From the NCBI RefSeq assembly GCF_002443255.2, contig NW_019211456.1, positions 20,631,557-20,695,556 of the forward strand: 64,000 bases of DNA. Direction: 5' to 3'. Source of the DNA: Varroa destructor (taxonomy: Eukaryota; Arthropoda; Arachnida; Mesostigmata; Varroidae). This document shows positions 51,284 through 63,536 of this stretch, in pieces; position 1 is the first letter of the stretch, and every line of letters starts with the position of its first letter. The notes beneath the pieces were generated by a model. That model saw only the letters and a program-made list of their open reading frames with translations, had not been told where the DNA came from and did no database searches. The translations under genes and the position numbers were made by a program.

Positions 51284-51667
51284 TTAAGCACATCTACGTT
51301 CTTCGTTTCGAGCTTTTGCCACAGCAAAAGCCATTCTTATTAAGCACATTTCGAATGGTTCTCGCCGAAACCGTTTTATTTCTCGGTCGTGTATTAGCTG
51401 TGCATTGGCTAATATCTTAGCAATTTTTGGGGCACTTAACATAGGATTATTCAGAAGTTTTTGTACACTTAACTTTTCGTTTTCTTTAGTCAATATACGG
51501 GGCCGACCGCTTCTTAGCTGATTCCTTAATGTATGGGTTACTTTGAATCGCTGAACTATGAATCGTACACTCGAAAATGATACTTCGCGCATCGACCTAT
51601 TTTCATCATGTAGTAGCACGACCAACTTCCTAAGGGCCCGACCAGTTTCACTGCTCTTTCGACTCAT
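51284..51667 (-). mobile_element. Tc1-like transposase fragment (pseudogene)
   Basis: On the minus strand an ATG at 51667 opens a frame resembling the N-terminal DNA-binding part of Tc1-family transposases. It has MSRKSSETGRALRKLVVLLH with the R-x-x-I/V-V-x-L-H pattern of the first helix-turn-helix, then RSGRPRILTKENEK (the GRPR hook between the two DNA-binding subdomains), then a second helical part containing NNPMLSAPKIAKIL. About 100 of roughly 340 residues are recognisable. After that the frame no longer resembles the family, so there is a frameshift or break. The catalytic DDE region was not found downstream. The element directly abuts a mariner remnant in the same orientation and shares an open frame with it. 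Confidence 0.75.
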
Positions 51668-51720
51668 ATCTTCGCTAATAAATGCGTTTTTTAGAAAAAA
51701 CGCGCGCACAAAGCGAACGC

Positions 51721-52334
51721 TAACTAGCGTTTTCTCAAGCGGCAGCAACTCCTAATGTACGATTCCTTGTTAATTCTGCTAAACACATAGCGTCAGCTGA
51801 TTTTGCGTCAGTCCGTACTTTGTCACAGGATGTCGAACTTTTCCCCACTTTGGCGACCTTTTCCCCACATTATTGTCGTATGCGATCCACTTCTTATCGC
51901 CTGGGATCAATTGCTTTAGATATAGTTCGATTTTTGTCCGTTTCTGTAGAGTTTTGCAGATTCCTTTGCGTCAGTTCATGTGGCACCCAAACACCAAGCT
52001 TTTTTTTGTAGCCAGCTTTTTTCAAATGATTTAAAACTGTTTGGTGGTGGATGTTTAGTTCCTTGGCAATGTCATGACTACTCACGTGTCGATCTTGCTT
52101 GACTTTTGCAATAATTTTATCAGCTTTTTTCGTACTTGGCCGACCACTACGAGGAGCATCTTTTACATCAAAATTTCCAGAACGAAAGCGACGGAACCAC
52201 CTTCGGGCTGTTTCCTTCGATAACGCATCTTGACCATAGACAGCACAAATTTGTTTATGGGCCTGCGCAGCGTTTGTGCCTTTATCATAATAAAATTGTA
52301 GAGCATAACGGATTTTGGCTGAAATTTCACTCAT
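51721..52334 (-). mobile_element. Mariner transposon fragment (copy A), transposase pseudogene
   Basis: On the minus strand an intact ATG at 52334 opens a clear mariner transposase N-terminus. Helix-turn-helix segments include RWFRRFRSGNFDVKDAPRSG, then IAKELNIHHQTVLNHLKKAG and WVPHELTQRN. A frameshift follows: the first frame stops at 51894, while the neighbouring frame continues with IELYLKQLIPGDKKWIAYDN (the first catalytic Asp region, normally TGDEKW), then KYGLTQNQLTLCV. Next come two stops where the family has WWDW, then QGIV and ELLPLEKTL. Homology ends there, next to the Tc1-like fragment, with the C-terminal half including the later catalytic residues absent. It is better preserved than copy B. 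Terminal inverted repeats were not seen. It is non-autonomous and inactive. Confidence 0.87.
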
Positions 52335-55300
52335 TTTTAACGTGTGGGTAAAGTCGACATTGATTTGTCAGCCAGGAGCTAAAAAAACGATGTCGTCGGA
52401 GTTTGTTATTTCCTTTCCAATGAATCGCTCTGATCACCTTCAAAATCATTGCACTCTGAAATTATCGGCAATTACTTCGTTATAAAAATGCGCATTGTCT
52501 TTTTTATTACTTCACATTTCCTCTGAGTTCGTATCATTTTAGTCAATAATACACGGTAAGCGAATACCTTTTACGTCGCCTTATATCAACTATAGATGAT
52601 TGGAATATACCTAGTTGTTGCTAAAGCAGTCCAATGGAAAAGGAGTGTGAGAGGCTAGTTTTAAAGGTACCAATCTGTCCCTGCCACAAAAATCCAAGCT
52701 ATCTTTATGCTTATACTAAATAGTACAAAAACGTATACACTAGTACAACCACCTTTATCTTTAATAATATTAACTAAGTGGGTTAAACTAGAAAATAGAC
52801 TTGCACAGTAATTTGAACTAGCTCAGCTGACTGCAACGACTTTCCCTTCGTCTGCTTCCCTCACCCAGTGTTTTCGCTTTTTTTTTAAAGCCACTTTTGG
52901 TGCAAATAATTAATGCACATCTCGCATAATCCAGCCAAATAGTGTGGGACTTACTTCTAGTCACACGAAGTCATGTCTTGCTAAATTGCGTGATTTTTTT
53001 TTTCGTTCCGCTTAATTAGCTTAACATTCAAAAGCTGCACCCACCGCTTCGGGAGTAGAAATAAAGAAACCCGCGAACGGAAAGCCACCGCGGGTTGAGC
53101 ATTAGCCTAATTGAAAGAAACGAACGAAACAAAGAAAGAGAATCGAAGAGGGACGAGAAATTTACCCCTCTATTTTCTCAGATACCGCAATTTTTTTTTT
53201 GTCAAGAGCCCTCGAGTTTCGGGTTTAACGTCCGACATTCCATCATACGGCTGGCTCTCAAAACGCATACGTGTGTATGCTGGAGTTCAAGCCTATACCA
53301 CAACGTATCTTTAAGGTTAACAGGTGTAACTCACTAAGCTACCGCTGGGACTTTTCAATATCCCTATCAACGAATTTATACATCATTTACTATTTCTCTC
53401 GAGATTTAGTATTATTTATCCATGTCGGGGAAGTTTCCAATACCCTCCCCCCTCTCCTTCGAAAGTCCCTCATTATCAAAAGGCGTGCTTCATCGTGTCT
53501 ACAATCTTCGAATCACAAAAACTACAATCATACTATATCACTCACAGACTTAGTCCATTCGGAGCTGATAATTAGCAAAGAATCCGAGAAGCCGATACTA
53601 TACAGAGAGGTAAGCGCCAACCATGACATCACGCCATACATTCGGAAACACGCGGTGGTTTAGGTGCCAAGCCCCCCGCCCTCCTTTTGACGTTTATCTC
53701 AGTAGAGTTTGCGTGAATACATTTATAAAAATCTAAACTAGAAGAAAAGACGATATTAGTAGAAAAACTGCGCCAGGCGATCTTTTATTATGTCTTTCGG
53801 TGCTGTCAAAAATGTGTATAATAAAAAAAGAAAAATGCCCGTTTCTTATTTTGTAAGAATGTTTTAGGAACATTGTACTCTCAAGCTTGGCGACACTGGA
53901 TTGCAAGTAAGATAAGCACTCTTTGCTTATTTCTGCTTCATTTATCAAGTATTTGTCAACGCAGATGCCTACGAGTTTGAGCGCTTCCTGGAAGACAAAA
54001 CGGAGTTTAGAACTTCTGTGAAACCTTTTGAAATAATTAATTACGCACCATAGCTAGAGCGCTATTATTTTGATCTAGAGCACAAGTTTGAATAAAGCCG
54101 AGCTTTACTTTATCTTTTGTAAAAGGTATTAGATCTGCCTTTAGATATAAACTCTACCCAACAGGTTACCAATGAATAGCCTGCGGTATTTTTTGACGAT
54201 ACAGAAAGTGGTAAATCGTCAGTATTGTGCTTTTATTACTGCAAGATCAATCGTTATCTGCATGTGTTTTTACATTTGGAAACTGATAACCTACCCACAC
54301 TAGCATTTCAACCATAAGCTTACTTTTTACAAAGAAGTAACGCTTCTGTGACAGCCAGCATAACGAAGCAAGGATACATGGCAAGATACATCATAAGAGC
54401 CGGAACTAGAACAGTTCCAGTGGAAAGGAAAGCGATGGGTCAGTCATTCAATTAAAAGCTTTAAACTAGTAAATGAGAATTATTATTAATTGGTTCCAAA
54501 GTAGCACGGGACATACTTATATAGAGATATTATGAATGAAAGTCATGCGTTGACGCTCCGTGAAAGATAATATATTCTACAAGAACGGCTAATTAAGAGT
54601 AAGTTACATATAGTTGTACCAACAACGTAGCCAAACAATAAATATTTGCATGTTTTGAACCTAAGGACTAGCTGCCTTAATCAGCATACAACTAATATTT
54701 TATGTTCCATAGAATCAGCTCTGAAGTAAGCGCTCTAATACATTTGAGTTTTTCTTTTTGATTCAATTTTTCGGTTCTACTTTTTTCGGCGGACTCATAT
54801 GTAGTCATCAAACTTCGTATAGTTTAGTATATTGCATCTGCATAAAAAATATGTTGAACGTTTTGAAACATATATTGTAGCCTTGTGTAGACTTACAGCT
54901 GAACCTACATCCTACAGAGCTAGTTTTTTCTTCTGTGTCGTCATGAAACTGTACATCCTTCTAGGTAAATGTGACAGGTTGCGACAGTGTAGTAGAAACG
55001 ATACACTCGTTTTGTCGTACATGTCGTAAAAAATATACAGGCCGTTTTTAGAAAATAACCAATGTTTGGCCGTTATGTTTTGCAATGTTCTACTGGATAT
55101 TTGCTGTTTTACGAAAAAGATTTCTAAAAATCTTCCTGACGACGTGCTGTTCTCATGTGTATTCGTTAACTGACGTGGGACTTTTCAACTTGCTAGTATT
55201 GCAGCTGATCATTAAGGTTTGTCGGTTACCTGAAAGTTTTTGATATATGTACTTGCACTCACAAGCTTGTTTTACAATTGACTGGTGATTTTACTAACAC

Positions 55301-55977
55301 CCATTACCGCAAAAGCCAAAGACCCATCGATTTTATCTTATACACATTTCATTGCCGCCATAGAGAAGCAGACACTGAAAGGAAGCTACCAAATTGAAAT
55401 TGAAGTCAAAATGCAGACCTATGCTATCGGTCCCAGAGAGTAGTCTCTAGCGTTTAAGCAAAAATAGCCTTTTCTACACATCAGACCCTATGTAACAATT
55501 ATTTCTCATGGTTAGGATATTCATTTTCGCTGCACACTTGTTAAAATCATCAAGGTCGTGACAACTTCGCGTAGTACTAACGCTATGCCTCGCAAATGAG
55601 CTATTCAGACATAATCTATATTAAATCTATCTAAAACCTGATTCATTGAGATAGGCAGAGGTGCGTCTGACTATTCGAATAAGCAACACAGATCAATCCG
55701 CCTGAATACAATTCCAAGCATATACCGTCTTGCAAAGAGGGACTATACTAGAGAGCCTTCAGGCGAGTAGGATATCTAGAGCTACATGTAAACCAGTTAG
55801 GTATTTGCTAAATAAACCGATTCACACATTGAGATCATGCTCAGCCGCGTATAGCATAGCTAAGACGCCATCCAACTGTACCAAGTTTCATATTGTAATG
55901 AGCAAACTATAATTAAATATCTTTTAACTAATCACCTGTAAACGAAATACAAATTTAATTTAAGAAAGCAATAAACA
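52335..55977. other. AT-rich stretch without a supported gene
   Basis: A 130-codon plus frame at 53271-53663 and smaller frames have no motif or clear splice borders. An 8-bp perfect stem (AACCCGCG ... CGCGGGTT) lies at about 53068-53096. A GAAC/AAAG-rich plus patch at about 53100-53160 looks coding-like only because of its purine bias. Confidence 0.4.
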
Positions 55978-55983
55978 TTTATT
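55978..55983 (-). promoter_or_regulatory. Poly(A) signal of the hydratase-like gene
   Basis: AATAAA on the minus strand about 113 bases after the stop codon at 56096, a reasonable distance for this gene's 3' UTR. Confidence 0.45.
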
Positions 55984-56095
55984 CGTTTAATAAACTTCAT
56001 GCATTCTAATAACTATGTACACATCTCTGTGTAAACCTATATAGGTGCTCAATTAAAATATAGTTACAATATCAACGCTAAGTTACACATTCCTG

Positions 56096-58837
56096 CTACT
56101 TTTCCTGTATTTTCGTTAAGTTAAAGCTGCCGTGGCGGCCGATTCCCGACACAAAACGTTTGGCACCTAGAAATATGCAGAACAGCAGCTGCTTTAGCAC
56201 CTTGCTCTCAGAACGATGAAACACATTCATAACTTCTGATTGAAAGAGAGCTTTGAGAGAAAAATAATTATTATTTTATTTATAACACAAATTCTATATG
56301 ACTTTTCAGTAGGCGATTATGGTGCTTCCATTGACAACTACTACACTGAGATGTTCTCCTATAGGATTTCTTTTATCGACAATATTAATTAACAAAATGG
56401 CTACAAAGGTTGCGATACACTTACTATTTTTTTATAACATGGTCGTTTATTAGCTTATTTCAAGTATTTAACTTTCTGGGTATGGTCAACTTGCATTCAA
56501 TTATCAAAAATTAGTGAGAAATGAATTTTGGGCCCCTTTTTATGCATCAAGTAAAACATACCCTCAACACCTTCCTGGGATATAATATCAACAGCATTAG
56601 CCCGCTCATATTCCATCGCTTCGAGCTGGCTGGCAGCTTCGAACGTAGCATAATAAGCACTGCGCCGATCAGTCCTTAGACATTCTTGCGGGAACTTTTT
56701 AATTTGGGTTGCCAGTTGTAAAGCCTGACCGACCCCCGTACCGCATCCAACCAAGCGATTGGCCAAACCAATCTGATAGGCTTCTTTTCCGTCCACGGCT
56801 CGTCCTGAAAACCAATGAAAGCTTGTATAAAGTATTAATAAAGGTTAAGTTAAACATGTCAGTGGTTAAAATTAACTCAATTGATTCACAGAAATTTTAA
56901 CAGGGCACAATAGTAATCGCGCTTGAAAGAAATATTTACAGAATGGTGGGTTAAATGGGGTCAAGCAAAACATAGAGGCTATTATAGATAAATCGCTCTG
57001 TATAAATAGAACTATTAGGGATCAAAATATATCCGTTTGCTAGATCTTGATATTCCATCAAATCTGTTACTGCACAGACTTTTTATAAGTCGTTTTACAT
57101 TAGGTTAATTAAATAAACGCTTGCGCTTTAATAAATAAAGCGCTTCTTACCGTTAGATAATAGCTTACGAATATCCCTAATAAACCATAGTTCGTTTAGT
57201 CACCGAGCAGGATACGGTATTTCCCGTATGTTTTTTATACGCTTTATGGGTGACCTTTATCGTGATGATGAATCTTACGAGAACGCGGTGGCGCTTGCTA
57301 ATGGTGATATATATAATGGAGTAAGATGGTTAAATGTGGCAACGGTCATACCTGTTAGGATTAGATCCATAGTCCTAGAAAGCCCGATTAGCTGCGGCAG
57401 ACGAACAGTACCACCGTTGAGAAGCGGCATACCAAATCTACCTCAATGACGGCAAACAGAGTAATGAATGTATGTTAAGTAAAATTATACTTTTCTTCTT
57501 TTAAATATTACAGCATAAACGGGAGCTCTGGGGGCATATGCGGGGATTTGTTCCTCTAAAATACTACCTCGTGGGGAACAAATAGAACTAAGAGAAAAGA
57601 GAGACCGCCAAATCTGCCAAATTTTATACAGGCCTGCGAAACTGCGATAAGTATTGTGACAATAGTTTTCAAAATTATGTGTTAATCTACCGTCTCTTCG
57701 TGAAAATATATTTCCTACCATTTTCAAAGCAAAAATGTTGTTGTATATAGAACGTGTTATACAAATGTACTGAAAAGAAGTGCCGATCTTTATCACGCTA
57801 GGAATTAGTGACAATGCCAGGCACCTTCTGCAGAATACGCCCATGACGGCTGTCTCTTCGACAACCCTTAGGTCACACCATAGAGCAAGTTCAAAACCGC
57901 CAGCCACTGCATACCCCTGTATGGCTGCCACAATTGGCTTGTTTGTCAACATTCCACACGGGCCCTAAAACATAGAAATAATTACATGACATTGGACCAA
58001 AAAGTCATTCCATAACTTTTTTAAATACACTGAAACGACTATTTAAAAAGCATTTAGTATTATTGCATTTTTAGTCAACGTATATTTGCAGCGAACGAAA
58101 TCTGGTAATAGCATGTTAAAACATAACATTTCAGTCTCTGCAGGACAAAACCCCCAGATCAGTGTCGACGAGTCGTGCAATAAAAAACGATATCCTATGT
58201 ATTATTTTATCTTCTTATTAGTTAAAATACTCTATATTTTAACAAATTCTGCTTCTGCATTTTGTGGGAATTAGACATCTAGCAAACTACGCTTCAAGGT
58301 TAAGATAATAAGTTGTCTTCTCTGTGTATTTATTTAAGCCTAACTTGAGATAGTTACTTTATATTTACCATAGGTGATCTACGCTTAAACCTGTCGAGAA
58401 GTGTTTTGTCTGTCCTCGATATTTCTTCAAGGTCGTATCCAGCACAAAATGTCCCACCGTTGCCGAAAAGTACAGCCACATTGACTGAAGAATCTGCGTC
58501 GAATCTTTCGAATTGACTTTAATAAATCAAAGCGTATCAATATGTATACTTGTCTACTTACTATTTATAAAGGTGGCATATTGTTATTGAGAATTTCTAA
58601 CTACCACAGGTGAGATTATATATATATATATATATGATTTATCTGCAATAAAAGATTCTAAAAATATAAACCATCACCGGCAATGTGAAAAATTTATCCA
58701 AAATATCAAGAGTCAAGTAAAACCTGAAGAGCTCGTCTGCAGTGTCGGCGTTGACACTATTCTTCTTTTCGGGTCGATTAATTCCAATCATACGAATTCC
58801 CCCAACATCTTCGCACGTAACAAGGGTAGGCCTTCCT
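56096..58837 (-). CDS. Crotonase-family enoyl-CoA hydratase/isomerase, six exons, 5' end not found, frame broken once
   Basis: Six minus-strand exons with GT..AG borders and matching phases: 58724-58837, 58369-58516, 57825-57964, 57352-57437, 56562-56804 and 56096-56166. They give about 266 residues. Landmarks in order: IGINRPEKKNSVN; the first oxyanion-hole segment AVLFGNGGTFCAGYDL; the second, IQGYAVAGGFELALWCD, which keeps the Glu matching Glu144 of rat mitochondrial hydratase; NGGTVRLPQLIGLSRT; KFPQECLRTDRRSA; and GRHGSF near the end. The second catalytic Glu (Glu164, in FGQPE) is replaced by the MGVFC segment, as in a known branch of hydratase-like proteins, so the exact reaction on acyl-CoA is uncertain. 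A mitochondrial targeting exon is probably upstream. In exon 58724-58837 a run of seven C at 58799-58805 puts the upstream half (RPTLVTCEDVGG) out of frame with the rest. The frame running past the fifth donor (GTATGT) to 56497 is intron read-through. Confidence 0.88.
58617..58635 (+). repeat. (TA)n microsatellite
   Basis: About nine TA units in an intron of the hydratase-like gene, between its first two visible exons. Confidence 0.85.
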
Positions 58838-59072
58838 GCAACATAATTTAGCTGGGTCCGTTAAATTAATTAAATCCAAAATTTGATGGTATTTGATAAA
58901 GATTCTGTTATGAATTGCGTACATGTGTGTCTCTTCTCAGATTCTGAGAAAGTTTACCCTAAATGCAAGTGAAAAATATAAAACGTTGATAATAACCAGG
59001 AAGTTACTACATAAGAATAATACAGATGTATAATTATTATTGTTATTTACTATATTTAGCGCCCTTAGTGAA

Positions 59073-59143
59073 GGGCGGTAGCTCAGTCGGCCTAGGAATA
59101 GCACGCAGACGCTGAGCCATGGAAGTACTCTGAATCGAACCCG
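59073..59143 (+). repeat. tRNA-like sequence, possible SINE head or tRNA pseudogene
   Basis: GGGCGGTAGCTCAGTCGG at the start matches a tRNA acceptor/D-arm with an A box. About 50 bases later GAATCGAACCC resembles a B box (consensus GGTTCGAATCC) with about three mismatches. The spacing fits a tRNA. The acceptor and T stems do not close, so it is not a functional tRNA. It may be the head of a SINE. A small perfect hairpin, GCCCTTAGTGAAGGGC, overlaps its left edge. Confidence 0.4.
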
Positions 59144-59380
59144 TTTTACACACCATATAAATAAAAATCAATGATTATATCATAAGGCTTAATATTGTTG
59201 AAAATACCGATGATAGTAAAAGTAAGAGGTGTATTATGCTCTAATATAATAAGAAACACTACAGAAAAAGAAAGATATAGTATACAAATTATAGGAATGA
59301 AACAAGATAACGTATCATAAACCAGATGATAGAATTTTACAGCACTAGGTTGTATCTATTATTCCGAATGTCATCGGCAT

Positions 59381-59399
59381 TTATTATTATTATTATTAG
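59381..59399 (+). repeat. (TTA)n microsatellite
   Basis: About six TTA units followed by further imperfect TTA/TTTA units to about 59420. Confidence 0.75.
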
Positions 59400-60479
59400 A
59401 TTATTATTTATTATATATTTATAAATTATTTAGATTGTAGGTCCACGAATATTCGGTAGTTCATCTGCGACAAAGATGTTCTTCACTTATATTTACAATA
59501 TTACAAATCGGTCTAGTAATGTTTTTTGGACAAAAATCGCCTAATGTAGATTTCAAGTACACATTGGTACACAAGTCCACACTTGAAGCCTTTCAACCAA
59601 AAGTGAATTTTCGCTTCGTGTCTTATAAATCCGGTCGTGTCACTTGATTGAGCACATAATACATAACTACACTATTGGATAATCTATAAATTTTGACGCA
59701 GCTTTTGCTATGGATGTATCCACCTAGCAACAGCACAATATTGAAGCGAGTATGAATAGAGAAAGCTCTAGTTCATTATTGAACGATTTAATAGCTCGTG
59801 TGTTTCATTACCGCCGAATTCATTACGATAGTGGTAAATATTTTCAACACTTTCTATACAATCACTTTATTCTATCACAGTTCTCTTTCTGGTAAACAAG
59901 TTAAGATTGAACAGCTGGAAATAGCTGATTGAATTTTATGTTACGGCCGATTTCCTAAATTGCCTTTACAAGCAGCTCAACCATATATCAGCATCGCACC
60001 ATAGGAAGTAAATAAGATAACTTTTTTAAGAGGTTGTTTATCGGCCCTCCTTGATAAACAACAAAAAAAAAACTCAATAAACCAACTAATGTTACATCAC
60101 AATAATTACGGGGTGTACGCAAAGTTATGCAACTGTAAGGGAGAGCAGCCAAATCTTACGGTTTGGGCAATAATATATATAAAAGTCCGACAGGATATTA
60201 ATAGAAGAATTGATTTGTATGTGCCCTCCTAGATTGGAACCCAAACAAAATAAATAATAAAAGATACTTGTTCTACTTTTTTACACAGGTGTTAAGACAA
60301 ATAAGGCTAATAATAAGTTCTAATCGTAGTATAATCCATAATGCATTTTTAGTATTATCACAATACCAGTCTCGAGGAATGTCACTGCAGCTATTGTTAG
60401 TTGGTCTGAAATCTACAAACTTGTGCTTGTCGTAAAGTTTCGTTGAAATGCCAAAGTTAAACATTTTTGGAATGACATC

Positions 60480-60545
60480 ACGAATTTGATCCCACTTGTT
60501 TTTTGATCCAGTTCTTTACCACTGCGCCATCAGAACGATCTGAGC
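60480..60545 (-). repeat. Weak tRNA-like remnant
   Basis: On the minus strand TGGCGCAGTGGTAAAG resembles a tRNA A box/D-arm, and about 30 bases further GTGGGATCAAATTC resembles a B box with three mismatches. The spacing is shorter than in an intact tRNA. It could be a decayed SINE fragment; chance cannot be excluded. Confidence 0.25.
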
Positions 60546-61978
60546 GCGAACGGTTAGATGTTTACCAATGAGCGTGAGGTAGGTGTTTACCAACAGCTGG
60601 CAGATGAAATTAGTCTTTTGACGGGAGACGCGCACTTTTCGAGCACCATAGAGACGCAAGCATCGATGCGGCCTTCGAGACTGGACTTACTTACACATCT
60701 TATTTCGTGCTAGAAATCAGCAATATGAGACATGCTCAGGCGGGATAGCAAAGGAAAGCCTCAAAACATTTAGCTCAGGGTGGATTACAATGTTCGTTTT
60801 TGAGCCAATGGGCTAACAGGCGCCATTAATTGACTTGTACCATGTGCGAAGTTCTCAAAAGCTCTCCAATGCTTGTAATGTAAATGTATTTTAACTATTG
60901 TAGGCATCATAGAGATATATTTTTTAGATTCGTGGTGTCGCAGCATCCGAAAGCAGTCTTACACTTAGGTTGTTGAACATTTGATAGATTCTTTATACAG
61001 AACAATTTTTCGTTTGCTCAGAGACACATAACGTTTTTGTCGAACCGTCGTGCTAAGACGAGACAAAAACAACAATCTGCAACGACCAAATTTTTATGTA
61101 ACGAGGTCATTTCTAAGACAACGAGAGCTACATAAAACTGACGGTACATGCTCCGAAAAGTTATTTTTGCGCAGGCCGAATATAAGGATTTTTCGATTGG
61201 TCAGTGAGGTTAAATAAGCAAAGCAATTAGTGAAATTTAACGCTGCTATTAAATACGATGATTTTGGCTGGACGCATTTATTTTCGCTTCTCAAAATCAT
61301 CACAATGATTGGTTAATCTTTCTAGCTAATATCACTTTTTGGCATTTATATCCTGGCATAGTAATATCAGCAGTGTGTCCAAGGTTTTAAGAAATTCAAA
61401 AATTGTATACGCTCGTCTTTAAGATATCGGCTACATTCCCAACCGATGTCAGAAATAGAAAAAATTCTTTGAAGATACTAAATTCTTGCTCTTTCCTCTT
61501 TGATCTAAATCTTCTGCATAGTCGAATGCGAGCTTTCTCTACATTTTCCGCACGCTGGGTACCTAATAACAACTTCCTAAGTTTCCTGCTGTTTCCAAAA
61601 AAAGGCAAACGTTTGTGTTATTTATTTTACCACAAACAGGTCGAATGCTTTTAATAACACTGCAGCTCGGACGCATTTCAAACGCAAACGTCTTAGTTAC
61701 TTCGATAACAATTTTTGTCAATAGAGTAAATCAACTCTTGCGTTATGTGAAAAACTAAACGGATTTTGTTATGAACTGGACTTGGATTGAAGTTGTGCTG
61801 CCTAGCACGTAAGTGACACACTTAGGTTTAAGCGGATTCACAAATTTCAAAATTAGATTTCTTTGTAATGAGCGCCTGAAAGCTTTAGATTTACTTAATA
61901 CATAAAGAGGCTCGATTAAGTTGAAATGATGAAAGTTATACCTCTTCTACTGTATTCCAGTCGCAATCAACCACCATT

Positions 61979-62014
61979 ATATAATAATAATTATAATAAC
62001 AATAATAATAATTA
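61979..62014 (+). repeat. AAT-rich microsatellite
   Basis: Imperfect AAT/ATT triplets over about 36 bases. Confidence 0.7.
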
Positions 62015-62361
62015 AGGCATGAAGCTTAGTACTAACGACATTTTATTTAAAACCCAAGATTTGCTACGACAGACTCTTATAAGCTTATGCCGAGTATTTG
62101 GCATACGTTATTTCTGAAAGCACCCTTGGAAACTGTTTCCGCGCTCTAAAATTATGTTTATGAACGTTAACTCGAAAAGTTTTCCGGTCGCGGCCCAAAG
62201 TCTAGAACGAAATTTTCACTTCTATGGTTTGCATGATTTAATTAATAATGCCCTACATCGATCTAAGGCATGCCTTTAAATATATGAAGATATTTTTTCA
62301 AAGAGCTTGTAAACAACTGCCTTCAATATGCCTAATCAGACATGGCAATGCACACGGAATA

Positions 62362-62387
62362 ATATATATATATATATATATATATAT
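62362..62387 (+). repeat. (AT)n microsatellite
   Basis: About 13 AT units in AT-rich non-coding DNA. Confidence 0.85.
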
Positions 62388-63486
62388 TAGACTTGGGTCG
62401 TGCAGTAGTTAGATTATTAGTTAGTTATTATAATTAGTATATTATAGAACAGCGTTTCAGTGTTCGGACGAATTGGTCTTATGTGAAGCTTCAAGTATGG
62501 CCACAGAGTTCATTAGGATAGTTATTTTATCCAAGAAGCCGGCTTAGTCTGTATTCAGATGGATCACCTCTTTCCTGAATGGTCGAACAATCCTATGTGC
62601 ATTTCAATCAATCACAATATCTATGGAGTATAAACCTACTCAAGTTAGACTAAGACCTCGATAGCCAATCTGTGGGACATAATATTTATAAGTCACAATA
62701 TCAACACTTATGAAGCGTGCACGGCAAAGATGAATTCTTTGAGCATGACAAGCAGGTACTGTTATATGGAATCAAATAAGGAGCAGTAAGGGGCTATCTT
62801 TGCGTGAGCGCCAGAAGTTTCCCTCGGACCGAAAAGCGCCCACCTGCATTTCTACTCAAGCTTCTATTATACGTTGGTTAAATCCTCTTCTAAAGTTGTT
62901 CCTTGTCCATGGTGGTGAAGAAAAATCTACGATAAAGCGATTGATGCTTCTTTGACTTTGTGATGAAAAATTTTAGTGAAAATGATGTCCCATTGCGAAA
63001 GGCTGCGTGTGAATACTAGTAAGCATGCCAAGAATCTTTAGAGGACTGCCAAATCTGACTGAATAGCTGCTATGTTAATTGCTGGAGAGATTCTGGTGCA
63101 GCTTCTGAAATTTACGAGAAGCTTGTCTTTTTTTTATTGCTGAAATAAACAATATCCTGCCCATCATTGCAAAGTATATTGAGCAAGCAAACAGGCTTAA
63201 CGACCGTTGTTGTTCCTCATTTACTAAGAGCAGTCTGTATATATTCTCTGTTGAATGAGAATATGATTGTATTTACTGGACTTGTTCGATGCTCGATGAT
63301 GATTATCCGCATTTGTTCGAAGCGATTTGAGGTTTGATGGCGGTAAAGCACATGATTTCAATTGTAAATCGAAAGTAAAGTCATCGTCTGTTTCAAAACA
63401 ATCAGCAGTCTATTGTTTAAATGTATTCCCGGTAAGGTAAGATGGTAGATTGTAAATTGTTTTGAATTAACTGTACTTTGAAATAC

Positions 63487-63504
63487 ATGTCTGGCACTAA
63501 GCAG
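63487..63504 (+). CDS. Candidate tiny first coding exon (MSGTKQ)
   Basis: A plus-strand ATG encodes MSGTKQ and runs into a consensus GTAAGT donor after CAG, in phase 0. The next exon would lie to the right and may be outside the window. Eighteen bases with a good donor is weak evidence, and a minus-strand candidate exon lies immediately next to it, so at most one of them is likely to be real. Confidence 0.15.
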
Positions 63505-63536
63505 GTAAGTATTGATTTATGAGTGCTGTGACGTAC

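Larger units (their letters stand above)
58838..63486. other. Upstream region of the hydratase-like gene, repeat-rich, first exon not found
   Basis: The missing 5' exon(s) of the hydratase-like gene should lie here or further right; the exon must end after the first base of a codon. A tempting minus-strand start at 61942-61977 (MVVDCDWNTVEE before a GTATAA donor) ends in the wrong phase. Two tRNA-like remnants and several AT-rich microsatellites are present. Otherwise the DNA is AT-rich with short frames. Confidence 0.4.

Noticed and set aside
56497..56561. Open frame continuing the hydratase exon to a stop at 56497
   Set aside because: A consensus GTATGT donor lies after 56562, and a phase-matched acceptor at 56166 leads to the expected family C-terminus (GRHGSF), so this part is intron.
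57485..57824. Minus-strand open frame below the third hydratase exon
   Set aside because: Crotonase similarity stops exactly at the donor after 57825 and resumes in the exon at 57352-57437; the rest is intron read-through.
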